Positions 43,901 to 51,237 of a stretch of 64,000 nucleotides of DNA are shown here, one piece after another. Every line of letters starts with the position of its first letter. Positions within the stretch are counted from its first letter, which is position 1. The position numbers and the translations under genes were made by a program. This DNA comes from Jiangella aurantiaca. GTDB taxonomy: Bacteria; Actinomycetota; Actinomycetes; Jiangellales; Jiangellaceae. The stretch covers positions 62,001 through 126,000 of the forward strand of contig NZ_SMLB01000011.1 of assembly GCF_004349105.1 (NCBI RefSeq), written 5' to 3'. The notes beneath the pieces are model-generated. The model ran no database searches and had not been told where the DNA came from. It saw nothing but the letters and a program-made list of their open reading frames with translations.

Positions 43901-45672
43901 AGTTGCGCGCGCAGCGTGCCGACGAACACCGTGTCGCCGAGGATCGCCGGGGTGCCGACGACCGACGATGGCACCGGGAACTCCCACAGCTTCTCGCCGG
44001 TGGCGAGGTCGACGGCGTGCAGCGCGGCGTTGCCGTCGCCGTTCTCGTCGCGGGTGCCGGCGTACACGACGCCGTCGGCGATGACCGGCGAGCCGGTGAG
44101 GAACGTGCCCGGCGTGCGGTAGCTCCACGCCAGCTCCAGCCCGGGGTCGACGACGTCGGTGGCCACGCCTGAATGCGCGGAGTCGCCGTGGTGCTGGGTC
44201 CAGTCGGAACCGGCAACAGGCGCGACCAGCGGCTCGGTCGTCATGGTGAAGTCCGCCGACTCGGTCCAGCGCTCGCCGCCCTCGCTGACCGCCTCGACCT
44301 CGATGGTGTGCGCACCGGGCGCCGGCGCACGGCCGACGAACTCCGAGTGCCAGGTCAGCTCGCCGGTCGGCTTCAGACTGCGCCACGAGCCGTTGTCGAT
44401 GCGGTACCGGACCCGGACCACGTCGTCGGCGGTGTCGTACGCGTTGACCTGGATGTCCGGGAAGCCGGTGCGGTGACCGTCGGCGCCGACCTCGCTGCCC
44501 GGGGCCGGGCTGGTGATCGTCAGCGCCTGGTCCACGCCGTACATCCGGAAGGGGTTCTCGAACTGGTCGCCGCGCATGTGGATGAAGCGGAAACCGCGCG
44601 GCGCGTTGTCGATCGTGTACGAGCTGGACACCGTCTGGATGTGCTTCGCCGACGGCGCGAACTCGCTGTTCGGCTCGACGTCGTTGGAGTGTTCGTGGCC
44701 GACCAGCATCAGCTCGGCGCCGTACTGGTCGAACAGGTCGCCGTACTGGTCGTACGTCGACGGCGAGCCGAACGGCACGTTCATCGGCTGGTGCGCGAGG
44801 ACGACCAGCTCCTTGTCGCCGACGTTGGCCTCCAGGTCGCGGCGGATCCAGCTGAGCTGCTCGTCGAACGGTGCCTGGCCGTTGTTCTCCAGCACCAGGA
44901 AGTGCCGGTTGCCGTAGTCGAACGAGTACCACTCCGGGCCGACGTGCCGGCGGTAGTTGTCGATGCGCGCGGCATAGCCGGTGCCGCCGCCGGAGAAGTA
45001 CTCGTGGTTGCCCACCGCGGGCCACACCGGCACGTCCGAGCCTGCGGTCGCGTTCTTGTAGTTGTTGAACTCCGCGTCGGTCGCGTTGTTCGTGAGGTCG
45101 CCGCTGACGGCGATGAACGGGATGTCGTTCGAGGTGGAGTTGATCTCGTGGATCTGCTCCGGCAGCTGCGGGTTGACGTGCGGGTCGGCGATGTTGGCGA
45201 ACGAGAACGTCGAGCTGCCGCTGCCCGGGTCGCGGGTCAGCGCGAAGTCCGCCGTCCGCGCCTCACCGGCCGGTACCTGGCCGAAGTTCCGGTAGAACCG
45301 CGGCGTCATGAACTCGTCGGTCCCCACCACGTAGCCGGACGGCTGGGTGATGAACACCATGTCGCTCAGGCGCCGGTCGGTGGCCATCTCCAGCTGGTAG
45401 CGGCCCTCGGCGTCGGTCTCGACCAGCGCGACGCCGTCGGACACGCTCACGCCGGCGACACCTGGCTCGCCGGCGTCCTGCCGGCCGTTGCCGTTGGCGT
45501 CCTCGAACACGACGCCGCTGACCTGTGCGGCCGAGGCGGCGATCGTCTCGGCGACGACGGTCGCGACGGGGCCTATGAGGGCGAGCCCCACCAGCACGGC
45601 CAGCGACGCGTAGACCGCACGGCGGTAGCGGCCGAGCGCCTCCGGGGAGAGGCGTGCGCTGAGCGTTCTCAC
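40945..45672 (-). CDS. Very large secreted calcineurin-type phosphoesterase with PQQ-propeller and carboxypeptidase-regulatory-like domains
   Basis: 1575 aa from GTG 45672, with GGAG five bases upstream; GTG 45696 overlaps the preceding stop but lacks such a site. N-terminal membrane segment (YASLAVLVGLALIGPVATVVAETIA), an SdrD-B/MetallophosN-like domain (VSGVVFEDANGNGRQDAGE), then a metallophosphatase with all five motifs: IADPHVNP, VSGDLTNN, VGNHEYF, LAHQP, VGHEHSND. An Ig-like domain, a full PQQ-repeat beta-propeller (LHAVDLATGEKLWEFP, LVALDPEDGSELW, YALDSVTGQPLWQYE) and two carboxypeptidase-regulatory-like domains follow around sugar-binding-like regions. Probably a cell-surface phosphodiesterase acting on teichoic or nucleotide phosphates; the substrate is unknown. 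Co-transcribed with the HupE-like gene. Confidence 0.87.
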   Translation of the reverse strand: MRTLSARLSPEALGRYRRAVYASLAVLVGLALIGPVATVVAETIAASAAQVSGVVFEDANGNGRQDAGEPGVAGVSVSDGVALVETDAEGRYQLEMATDRRLSDMVFITQPSGYVVGTDEFMTPRFYRNFGQVPAGEARTADFALTRDPGSGSSTFSFANIADPHVNPQLPEQIHEINSTSNDIPFIAVSGDLTNNATDAEFNNYKNATAGSDVPVWPAVGNHEYFSGGGTGYAARIDNYRRHVGPEWYSFDYGNRHFLVLENNGQAPFDEQLSWIRRDLEANVGDKELVVLAHQPMNVPFGSPSTYDQYGDLFDQYGAELMLVGHEHSNDVEPNSEFAPSAKHIQTVSSSYTIDNAPRGFRFIHMRGDQFENPFRMYGVDQALTITSPAPGSEVGADGHRTGFPDIQVNAYDTADDVVRVRYRIDNGSWRSLKPTGELTWHSEFVGRAPAPGAHTIEVEAVSEGGERWTESADFTMTTEPLVAPVAGSDWTQHHGDSAHSGVATDVVDPGLELAWSYRTPGTFLTGSPVIADGVVYAGTRDENGDGNAALHAVDLATGEKLWEFPVPSSVVGTPAILGDTVFVGTLRAQLFAVDRATGELVWQRDTEEAPDPNNQRAYGYYSPAVADGKVYWAYQTRYGPASQGLLVALDPEDGSELWASPMAGATMSDGTPAVADGRVFVGSQTADRVLAYDAATGTRQWQSSAVLGGWQDGIPAAGGGRVFIGSNNGIIARDAATGRDLWTYRSPHASRVSSGATPSAPVVAGEIVYMGFPSGAVTALNARTGAVLWDRMLPGGTYTGGVLSSPVLSGETLFVGANNGYFYALDSVTGQPLWQYEIGTWVGSGPAVSGNTVVAGAWDGNLYAFTPGGEAAARWARVTGTVTDEATGAPIADARVVATAGGTSLSTTTDSQGRYVLGLAPGSYTLSTAKRAFLPTSGSSATVTVGSTGTQTADLELVEVTGPTAGASTVVPDYGSGSPRTDAVAGETYHFTMNERVQATISSRAAANNLPGTLAAGSLGDLFLLDGTAQETLDWSELMLSRTAGGPGTPDWNRPNDWLNLTDIGADGDTVVASGSARVDGDLKTTLRYRALGDAPVVKITLDIQNTGTSDFDGYFQYLLDPDSAQDVAYVPGIGRNDPGYVRSGWTDNFVYVGSTTVRPVPAHGLAWLEDEPYAISGFGYVTGTWFDASVDAGDTRTITWYHITDYPGAGHVSSNIAQWADRLDLLDDEVADRSRVGGTVTQSDTGAPAAGVLVEAVDGSGAVVGAARTAADGRYLMALDPGDYTLRVATLGYATASVPASVVAGATATADVALTPVTVLASTGRQLSGGTAEGGLQDVVMENDKLAMTISKVFNDGQLPNSTVGKPIDLAVRGRADQLDWLNLPYIVDEQPTGTEAWQQTTVRNSGLEIVQATGDQAVVRTTGTSSAHPGVTVETTYTVRPGEEWVRASTVFTNTGTSDLNVWVGDAMDWDGAGQRIGVPGHGVITTPYESPASYEPAGRWIGATGTDPQTYGVIYAGDDAFTAYGNGNWVMSRFQVEIPAGGSYTLDRRVVAAANGGASNPFAVLDQLAAR

Positions 45673-45692
45673 TTCGTCTCCATTCACTGGGG

Positions 45693-46823
45693 TCACAGCA
45701 ACCGGTGGACGAACCACGCCAGCCCGGTCACGACGGTCGCGGCGGCCGCGACCACGTGGGCCAGCGAGAACCACGCGTGGCGCCGGCCGGCGGCGGCCAG
45801 CCCGAACAGCCCGGCGGCCAGGACGGCGATGCCGAGCTCGAGGCCGAGGTTGAAGCCCGCGTACGACGTCACCAGGTCCCAACCGAGGTCGTCGGCGAAC
45901 CGCAGCTCGCCGGCGAACGCCGGCCCGTGCAGCAGGCCGGCGGCGGCGACCACCGGCAGCCGCCAGCGCGACTCCGGCCCGACGACGTTCGTCGCGGCGA
46001 CGTAGACGACCGACAGCGCGACCAGCGGGCCGACGATCTGGTCCGGCACGCTGACCCAGCCGGCGACGGCGGCCAGCAGCCCGGCGCTGCTGGTGACGGC
46101 GAACGCGGCGACCGCGCGGGCCAGCTGCCCGAGCCCCGTCGCGCCGATGGCCAGCGCGGCGACGAACAGGGCGTGGTCCAGGCCGGTGAGGACGCGCTGC
46201 GCGCCCAGCCCGGCGGACCGCAGCGCGGAGTCGCCGAACGACTGCTCGCCGGTGCTGAACCGGGGATGGCCGCCGTCCAGCACGACCCGGCCGCGCTCGC
46301 CGCCGAGGTCGTAGTCGACGGTGGTGGTGTGGTCGTCGACGACGGCGTCCGAGCCGGCCCCGGAGAACACCGAGTAGTCGACGACGTACCGGCCGGACGT
46401 CGCCCCATGGCAGTTGTAGTTCAGGTCCAGCACGGCGTAGGGGACGTCCTCGGCGGTGGCGTCGGTGGCGGGCAGCTGCTGGACGCCGGACCCGTCCAGC
46501 GTCATCGTGCACGCGACCCCGTCGACGAAGACGCGGACGCGGTCGGTCAGGTAGGTCTCGATGAGGTCGTGGTGCTCTTCGAGCGCGGCCCGGCGGCTGC
46601 CGTCGTCGGGTGCCTCGATCGCCGCCGTGCCCATGCCTATGGCGCGGGCGAGGATCTCGTACTCCACGCCAAGGCGGTAGTCGACGCGGTCGCCGTTGGT
46701 CCGGATCTGCGACCAGCCGTCGCTGGTGCGCACGTGCGCCAGGGCGGGCGCCGCGGCCGGCAGCAGGACGAGGACGGCCACGACGCCGGCCACGGCCGCG
46801 CGAACCACCCGACTCGTCGACAT
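45693..46823 (-). CDS. HupE/UreJ-type membrane protein
   Basis: 376 aa from ATG 46823 (GTG 46829 also possible), with GGAAAGG upstream. A signal peptide (VLVLLPAAAPALAH) precedes an extracellular beta-rich region of ~170 residues, then six or seven hydrophobic helices with the HupE_UreJ_2-type motifs LTGLDHALFVAALA and LLHGPAFAGEL and a late HAWFSLAHVVAAAA. These His/Asp positions suggest metal (Ni/Co) handling, but many such proteins in Actinobacteria stand alone, and no hydrogenase or urease gene is near. Its stop overlaps an upstream start of the large phosphoesterase, which needs metal, so metal supply is a testable link. Confidence 0.83.
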   Translation of the reverse strand: MSTSRVVRAAVAGVVAVLVLLPAAAPALAHVRTSDGWSQIRTNGDRVDYRLGVEYEILARAIGMGTAAIEAPDDGSRRAALEEHHDLIETYLTDRVRVFVDGVACTMTLDGSGVQQLPATDATAEDVPYAVLDLNYNCHGATSGRYVVDYSVFSGAGSDAVVDDHTTTVDYDLGGERGRVVLDGGHPRFSTGEQSFGDSALRSAGLGAQRVLTGLDHALFVAALAIGATGLGQLARAVAAFAVTSSAGLLAAVAGWVSVPDQIVGPLVALSVVYVAATNVVGPESRWRLPVVAAAGLLHGPAFAGELRFADDLGWDLVTSYAGFNLGLELGIAVLAAGLFGLAAAGRRHAWFSLAHVVAAAATVVTGLAWFVHRLL

Positions 46824-46859
46824 GCGCACCTTTCCGGACTACAGCCCTATTCAGAAGTC

Positions 46860-46968
46860 GGGTTATGCAAAGATCACGAACTCTCTCCAGTCGACATACG
46901 CACTGGACCGAGGACTGAGGACTTAGGGGACCTTCGGCCACCTAGAGCCCGTCGGTTTTGCATAACCC
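46860..46968. promoter_or_regulatory. 12-bp inverted repeat GGGTTATGCAAA ... TTTGCATAACCC in the divergent intergenic region
   Basis: The two copies (46860-46871 and 46957-46968) are exact complements 85 bases apart. They lie in the region between the HupE-like gene (-) and the small membrane-protein gene (+), which is also noticeably richer in A and T than its surroundings. They could be paired sites for one regulator, or ends of a small element. Apart from this dyad I see nothing in the 308 bases between the two genes. Confidence 0.5.
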
Positions 46969-47131
46969 TCCTGGGTCCGGCATCCGCCGGGAACACCCTG
47001 GTTCGCCGGAGTTCCCGGCGGCAATGCTCGTCGCCCGTTGTTCGCCCAGGGTTCGCGCCGGCTACGGCACGGCGTCGACTGCCCGGCAACGGGGGTGCGA
47101 CCGGGTCGCAGGAAGGACCAGACTGGGCGTT

Positions 47132-47560
47132 ATGGAACTGCCCCGGACGGTGCGGGTCGCGGCGGTGGCCGCGGTGCTGAGCGGGCTGCCGTCGACGGCG
47201 TACGCGGCGGTCACGGGCGGGGACGTGCTGGCGTCCACTCGAGCGGCCGGCACGCTGCTGCCGGGCCGTCGGTCCCGTCCGTCGGTCGCCGGCGGCGTGG
47301 TCGCCCATGTCGTGGTGAGCGCCGGCTGGACGGCGGTGCTGTTCGCCGTCGCGCGGCGGCGGCCGCTGGGCGTGGCGGGCGGGCTGGCCGCGGGGGCCGC
47401 GATCGCGGCGCTCGACCTCGAGCTGATCGGCCGTCGCTACCCGGCGATCCGGACGCTGCCGCGCGGGCCGCAGTGGCTCGACCACCTCGCCTTCGGCGCC
47501 GTCGTCGGGGCGTTCAGCGCGGATTCAGGCGAGTCACCGCAGGCTCGGGACCGGAGGTGA
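47132..47560 (+). CDS. Small integral membrane protein, unknown function
   Basis: 142 aa from ATG 47132. No ribosome-binding site fits, but a CAGACT box seven bases upstream could be the -10 of a leaderless transcript. Three or four hydrophobic segments (VAAVAAVLSGLPSTAYA, VVAHVVVSAGWTAVLF, VAGGLAAGAAIAAL, WLDHLAFGAVVGAF) and a short hydrophilic tail. I do not recognise the family. It stands four bases before the response regulator and so is probably in the same operon. Confidence 0.65.
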   Translation: MELPRTVRVAAVAAVLSGLPSTAYAAVTGGDVLASTRAAGTLLPGRRSRPSVAGGVVAHVVVSAGWTAVLFAVARRRPLGVAGGLAAGAAIAALDLELIGRRYPAIRTLPRGPQWLDHLAFGAVVGAFSADSGESPQARDRR

Positions 47561-47564
47561 CGCG

Positions 47565-48242
47565 ATGCGCGTCCTGGTGGTCGAGGATGAGCGGCGGCTG
47601 GCCGACGGGATCCGCGCCGGCCTCGAGGCCGAGGGGTTCGCCGTCGACGTCGCCCACACCGGCACCGACGGGCTCTGGTCCGCCGCCGAGCACCCGTACG
47701 ACGCGATCGTGCTCGACCTGCTGCTCCCCGGGCTGAACGGCTACCAGGTCTGCGCCCGGCTGCGCGAGCGCGGCGTGTGGACGCCGATCCTGGTGCTCAC
47801 CGCCAAGGACGGCGAGTGGGACGAGGTCGAGGCCCTCGAGACCGGCGCCGACGACTACCTCACCAAGCCGTTCTCGCACCACGTGCTGGTCGCGCGGCTA
47901 CGTGCCCTGCTCCGCCGCGACCTGCGGGAACGGCCGGTCGTCCTCGAGGCGGGCGACCTGCGGGCCGATCCCGGCTCCCGGCGGGCCTGGCGCGGTGAGC
48001 AGGAGGTGGAGCTGACCGCACGCGAGTTCTCCGTGCTGGAGTTCCTGCTGCGCCGGCGCGGCGAGGTGCTGTCGAAGTCGGAGATCCTGCGGCATGTGTG
48101 GGACGAGGCGTTCGACGGCGACCCCAACATCGTCGAGGTCTACGTCGGGCATCTGCGCACGAAGCTCGACCGCCCGTTCGGGCGCCGGGGCATCGAGACG
48201 GTGCGGGGCGCGGGCTACCGGATGGCCGTCGATGGCGGCTGA
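47565..48242 (+). CDS. OmpR-family response regulator
   Basis: 225 aa. Receiver domain with the acidic pair in VLVVEDERR, phosphoacceptor Asp51 (IVLDLLLPG), Thr/Ser in LVLTAKDG and Lys101 (YLTKPF). The C-terminal winged helix (ELTAREFSVLEFLLRRRGEVLSK... VEVYVGHLRTKLDRPF... VRGAGYRM) binds tandem direct repeats in this family. The 11-bp repeats before the PepSY gene at 49649-49670 are a likely target. It overlaps the sensor kinase gene by 11 bases and is preceded by a small membrane protein. Confidence 0.95.
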   Translation: MRVLVVEDERRLADGIRAGLEAEGFAVDVAHTGTDGLWSAAEHPYDAIVLDLLLPGLNGYQVCARLRERGVWTPILVLTAKDGEWDEVEALETGADDYLTKPFSHHVLVARLRALLRRDLRERPVVLEAGDLRADPGSRRAWRGEQEVELTAREFSVLEFLLRRRGEVLSKSEILRHVWDEAFDGDPNIVEVYVGHLRTKLDRPFGRRGIETVRGAGYRMAVDGG

Positions 48243-49539
48243 CCCGGTTCTGCGGAGCCGCTGGGGCTCGGTCCGGCTGCGCACGACGGTCGGCGCGGTG
48301 GTGATCGTCGGGCTGGCGCTGCTGCTCGGCGGCGTCGCGCTGGTCGCCGTCATGAGGTCGACGCTGCTCGAGCAGGTGGCCGACGCGGCGCGGGCCCGGG
48401 CGGAGTCGGTCGACTCCGCGGATCCGCGGCTGACCTCCGACGACGACGGGTTCGTGCAGGTGGTCTCCGCCGACGGCCGGGTCGTCGCGGCGACGCCGAA
48501 CGTGGCCGGGGCCGCGGCCGTCGACGTGAGTCCCGGCGACACCGCGCGGGTGGACGTCGCCGGCGAGGACATGCTGGCCGTGGCGCTCCGCGCCGGCGAC
48601 CGGACCGTCGTGGCCGGCCAGTCGGCCGACGACGTCGCCGAGGCGACCGCGGTCGTGACGCGCCTGCTCGGCGTCGGCCTGCCGGTGCTGCTCGCCGTCG
48701 TAGCGGTCACGACGTGGTGGACGGCGGGCCGGGCGCTCGCGCCGGTCGAGGCCGTCCGGGCGGAGGTCGACGAGATCTCCGCCGCCGAGCTGCACCGCCG
48801 AGTGCCCGCCGGCCGCGGCGACGACGAGATCGCCCGGCTGGCCCGCACCATGAACCGGATGCTGGATCGCCTGGAGGAGGCGCAGACGCGGCAGCGCGCG
48901 TTCGTCTCCGACGCCTCGCACGAACTGCGCTCGCCGGTCGCGTCGATCCGGCAGCATGCCGAGGTCGCCCTCGCCCACCCGGACCGCACCACCGTGCCGG
49001 ACCTCGCGGGCATTGTCCTGGCCGAGGACCTGCGGGTGCAGCGCCTGGTCGACGACCTGCTGGTGCTCGCCCGCGCCGACGAGCAGCTGCTGCGGCCCGC
49101 CGCGCACCCCGTCGACCTCGACGACCTCGTGCTGGAGGAGGCGGCGCGGCTACGGGCGGCCGACGTCGAGGTGGACACGACCGGTGTCGCCGCGGCCCGG
49201 GTGACCGGCGACGCGGCGGCACTGCGCCGCGTGCTGCGCAACCTCGGCGACAACGCCGCCCGGCATGCGGCCGGGGTCGTCACGCTGTCGGTCGCGGTGC
49301 GCGACGGCGCGGCGGTCCTGGCCGTCGAGGATGACGGTCCCGGCATCCCGCCGGCCGACCGCGAGCGCGTCCTGCGCCGCTTCGTCCGCCTCGACGAGGC
49401 CCGCGACCGCGGCGCCGGCGGCGCCGGCCTGGGCCTGGCCATCGTCGACGAGCTGGTCCGCGCCCACGGCGGCACGGTGTCGGTGGACGCGGCCGCGGGC
49501 GGCGGCGCCCGGATCGTCGTGCACCTCCCTACTCGTTGA
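48232..49539 (+). CDS. Two-component sensor histidine kinase
   Basis: 435 aa from ATG 48232. Two membrane helices (TTVGAVVIVGLALLLGGVALV and LLGVGLPVLLAVVAVTTWW) frame an extracellular sensor domain of about 120 residues; then HAMP (ALAPVEAVRAEVDEI), the H-box FVSDASHELRSPV with His230, N-box NLGDNAARHA, G1 DDGPGIP and G2 GAGLGLAIVDEL. All catalytic motifs are intact. The stop codon lies inside the left arm of the palindrome at 49535. Partner of the preceding regulator; the signal is unknown, but a PepSY target gene suggests envelope stress. Confidence 0.95.
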   Translation: MAADPVLRSRWGSVRLRTTVGAVVIVGLALLLGGVALVAVMRSTLLEQVADAARARAESVDSADPRLTSDDDGFVQVVSADGRVVAATPNVAGAAAVDVSPGDTARVDVAGEDMLAVALRAGDRTVVAGQSADDVAEATAVVTRLLGVGLPVLLAVVAVTTWWTAGRALAPVEAVRAEVDEISAAELHRRVPAGRGDDEIARLARTMNRMLDRLEEAQTRQRAFVSDASHELRSPVASIRQHAEVALAHPDRTTVPDLAGIVLAEDLRVQRLVDDLLVLARADEQLLRPAAHPVDLDDLVLEEAARLRAADVEVDTTGVAAARVTGDAAALRRVLRNLGDNAARHAAGVVTLSVAVRDGAAVLAVEDDGPGIPPADRERVLRRFVRLDEARDRGAGGAGLGLAIVDELVRAHGGTVSVDAAAGGGARIVVHLPTR

Positions 49540-49606
49540 TCTTGGAGTTGTTCGGCCATCTATCGGACATATCGCCCCGCAATGGCCGAACAACTCCAAG
49601 ATCAAC
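49535..49606. repeat. Palindromic element, 25-bp perfect arms with GTTGATCTTGGAG ends
   Basis: The left arm 49535-49559 is the exact complement of 49582-49606, with a 22-nt loop containing TATCGGACATATCG. The outer 14 bases match the element at 29590. The left arm supplies the TGA of the histidine kinase gene (49537-49539). It could serve as terminator of the two-component operon. Confidence 0.88.
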
Positions 49607-49648
49607 GGGGGATGGCCCGTCGGTGCTTGGCGCTGGGGGGCGTGCGCC

Positions 49649-49670
49649 GTTCAGCGCCGGTTCAGCGCCG
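49649..49670 (+). promoter_or_regulatory. Tandem 11-bp direct repeat GTTCAGCGCCG, candidate response-regulator site
   Basis: Two abutting exact copies (49649-49659, 49660-49670) lie about 50 bases upstream of the PepSY gene start. OmpR-family regulators bind direct repeats one helical turn apart, so the regulator at 47565 is the likely binder. No clear -10 was identified after the repeats. Confidence 0.6.
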
Positions 49671-49720
49671 GGGGCGCACGCTCGTGCCATCACCGCGGAA
49701 CACCGGGAAGGAGCGGGACG

Positions 49721-50032
49721 ATGAGGCACCCGAAGGCATGGATCGGCGGCGGCGCGGCGGCGGTGGCGGCGGCCGGGGCGATCGCCGTCACGGGCGCGGC
49801 CGCCGCGGACCACGACAGCGAGCAACCCATCACCGGCGACGCCCTCGAACGGGCCAGTGCGGCCGCCCTCGATCACACGGGCGGCGGCACGGTCACCGGC
49901 ACCGAGGCCGGCGACGAAGAGGGCTTCTACGAGGTCGAGGTCACGCTCGACGACGGGACGCAGGTCGACGTCCACCTGGACAAGGACTTCACCGTACTCG
50001 GCGACGAGTCCGACGGCGCCGGCGGCGACTGA
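49721..50032 (+). CDS. Secreted PepSY-domain protein
   Basis: 103 aa from ATG 49721 with GGAAGGAG upstream. A signal peptide (AWIGGGAAAVAAAGAIAVTGAAAA) and one PepSY-like domain: ITGDALERASAAALDHTGGGTVTGTE... GFYEVEVTLDDGTQVDVHLDKDFTVLG. PepSY domains are thought to inhibit or chaperone extracellular enzymes. In many Actinobacteria such a gene lies beside a two-component system, as here. One base separates its stop from the start of the lipoprotein gene, so they are co-transcribed. Confidence 0.85.
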   Translation: MRHPKAWIGGGAAAVAAAGAIAVTGAAAADHDSEQPITGDALERASAAALDHTGGGTVTGTEAGDEEGFYEVEVTLDDGTQVDVHLDKDFTVLGDESDGAGGD

Positions 50033-50033
50033 G

Positions 50034-51182
50034 ATGCGCGCGCGCCCAGGGGTCGCCGTCGTGGCGGCCGGCCTCGTGCTCGCCGGCTGCGGCGCGAGCC
50101 AGGAGACCGGCGACGCCGCCACTCAGCGCGTCGACACCGGCACGCCGTCGTTCGCCGAGCGGAGCGCCGTCACGAACCCGCTGTTCCCCCTGGCGGTGGG
50201 TGACCAGACGATCCAGCTGGGCCAGGAGGAGGGCGAGCCGCTGCGCGTCGAGGTCACGACGCTGCCGCGGACGCGGACGATCACCTGGGCCGGCCAGCGG
50301 ATCGAGGCCGTCGTGTCCCAGTACGTCGCCTACCGGGCCGGGCGCATCGTCGAAGTGGCGCTCGACTACTACGCGCAGGCCGACGACGGCGGCGTCTGGT
50401 ATCTCGGCGAGTACGTCGACAACTACGAGGACGGTGCGCTCGCCGACCACGACGGCAGCTGGCTCGCCGGTCGCGACGGACCGGGCGGGCTGATCATGCC
50501 CGCGGACCCGCGTGAGGGCGACGTGTACCGGCCCGAGAACATCCCGGACCTGGTGTTCGAGGAGGTCACCGTCCAGGACGCCGAGGTCATCGTCGACGGG
50601 CCGCGCGGCGCGGTGCACGGCGCGATCGCCACAGAGGAGCGGCTCCTGGACGGCGCGGTCGAGCACAAGGTCTTCGCGCCCGGGTACGGGGAGTTCCGCG
50701 CCGAGGCCGCCGACGAGCTCGTCGAGGTCGCGCTGGCGGTCCCCGCCGACGCCACTCCCGGTCCGGTTCCGGCCGTGCTGACGGAGCTCGCCGATGGTGC
50801 CGCGCGAGTCTTCGACGACGCGGGCGCCGGTGCCGGCGCCGCCGTCGTCCGTGGCCGGGTCGACGCGATGACGACCGCCTGGCGGGACCGGCCCGACGAC
50901 ACGGCGCCGGCCGCCCTCGCCGCCGAGCTGGACGACGCGCTCGCCCGGCTGGCGGACGCGGCGGCTGCTGGCGACACGGGCGCCGTCAAGCAGGCCGCCG
51001 TCGACACCGCGACCGCCGTCCTGGACCTCACCCTGGCCTACCGGCCGCCGGCCGAGGTCGACAGCGCGAGACTCGACGTCGTCGCCCGGCAGCTGACGAT
51101 CGACACGGCGGCCGGCGATCTCGCCGGGCAGCGGTCCGACGCGGCGATCCTCGCCGCGCTCCGCGAGCGTGGCGCGCGGTGA
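50034..51182 (+). CDS. Lipoprotein of unknown function
   Basis: 382 aa from ATG 50034. The signal peptide ends in a clear lipobox LAGC (Cys ~19). The mature protein has a beta-rich part (NPLFPLAVGDQTIQLGQEEGEPL, WAGQRIEAVVSQYVAY, GGVWYLGEYVDNYEDG, FEEVTVQDAEVIV, EHKVFAPGYGEFRAE) and an Ala-rich helical C-terminal part. Part of this pattern resembles secreted proteins in metal or cell-wall stress operons, but I cannot name a family. It sits directly behind the PepSY gene and is probably under the same two-component control. Confidence 0.75.
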   Translation: MRARPGVAVVAAGLVLAGCGASQETGDAATQRVDTGTPSFAERSAVTNPLFPLAVGDQTIQLGQEEGEPLRVEVTTLPRTRTITWAGQRIEAVVSQYVAYRAGRIVEVALDYYAQADDGGVWYLGEYVDNYEDGALADHDGSWLAGRDGPGGLIMPADPREGDVYRPENIPDLVFEEVTVQDAEVIVDGPRGAVHGAIATEERLLDGAVEHKVFAPGYGEFRAEAADELVEVALAVPADATPGPVPAVLTELADGAARVFDDAGAGAGAAVVRGRVDAMTTAWRDRPDDTAPAALAAELDDALARLADAAAAGDTGAVKQAAVDTATAVLDLTLAYRPPAEVDSARLDVVARQLTIDTAAGDLAGQRSDAAILAALRERGAR

Positions 51183-51237
51183 CGCGCTGAGCGAACGCTC
51201 GTCGCCGCGGGGGAGCGGCGGTACTACGCTCCGCCTC

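Noticed and set aside
40873-44172. 1,099-codon open frame on the plus strand
   Set aside because: Mirror frame of the large phosphoesterase on the minus strand, whose metal motifs are unambiguous.
45673-46941. N-terminal extension that would make the phosphoesterase frame 1,998 residues long
   Set aside because: The extension runs in another frame through the HupE-like gene and is Arg/Gly-rich; the protein proper begins at the membrane segment after GTG 45672.
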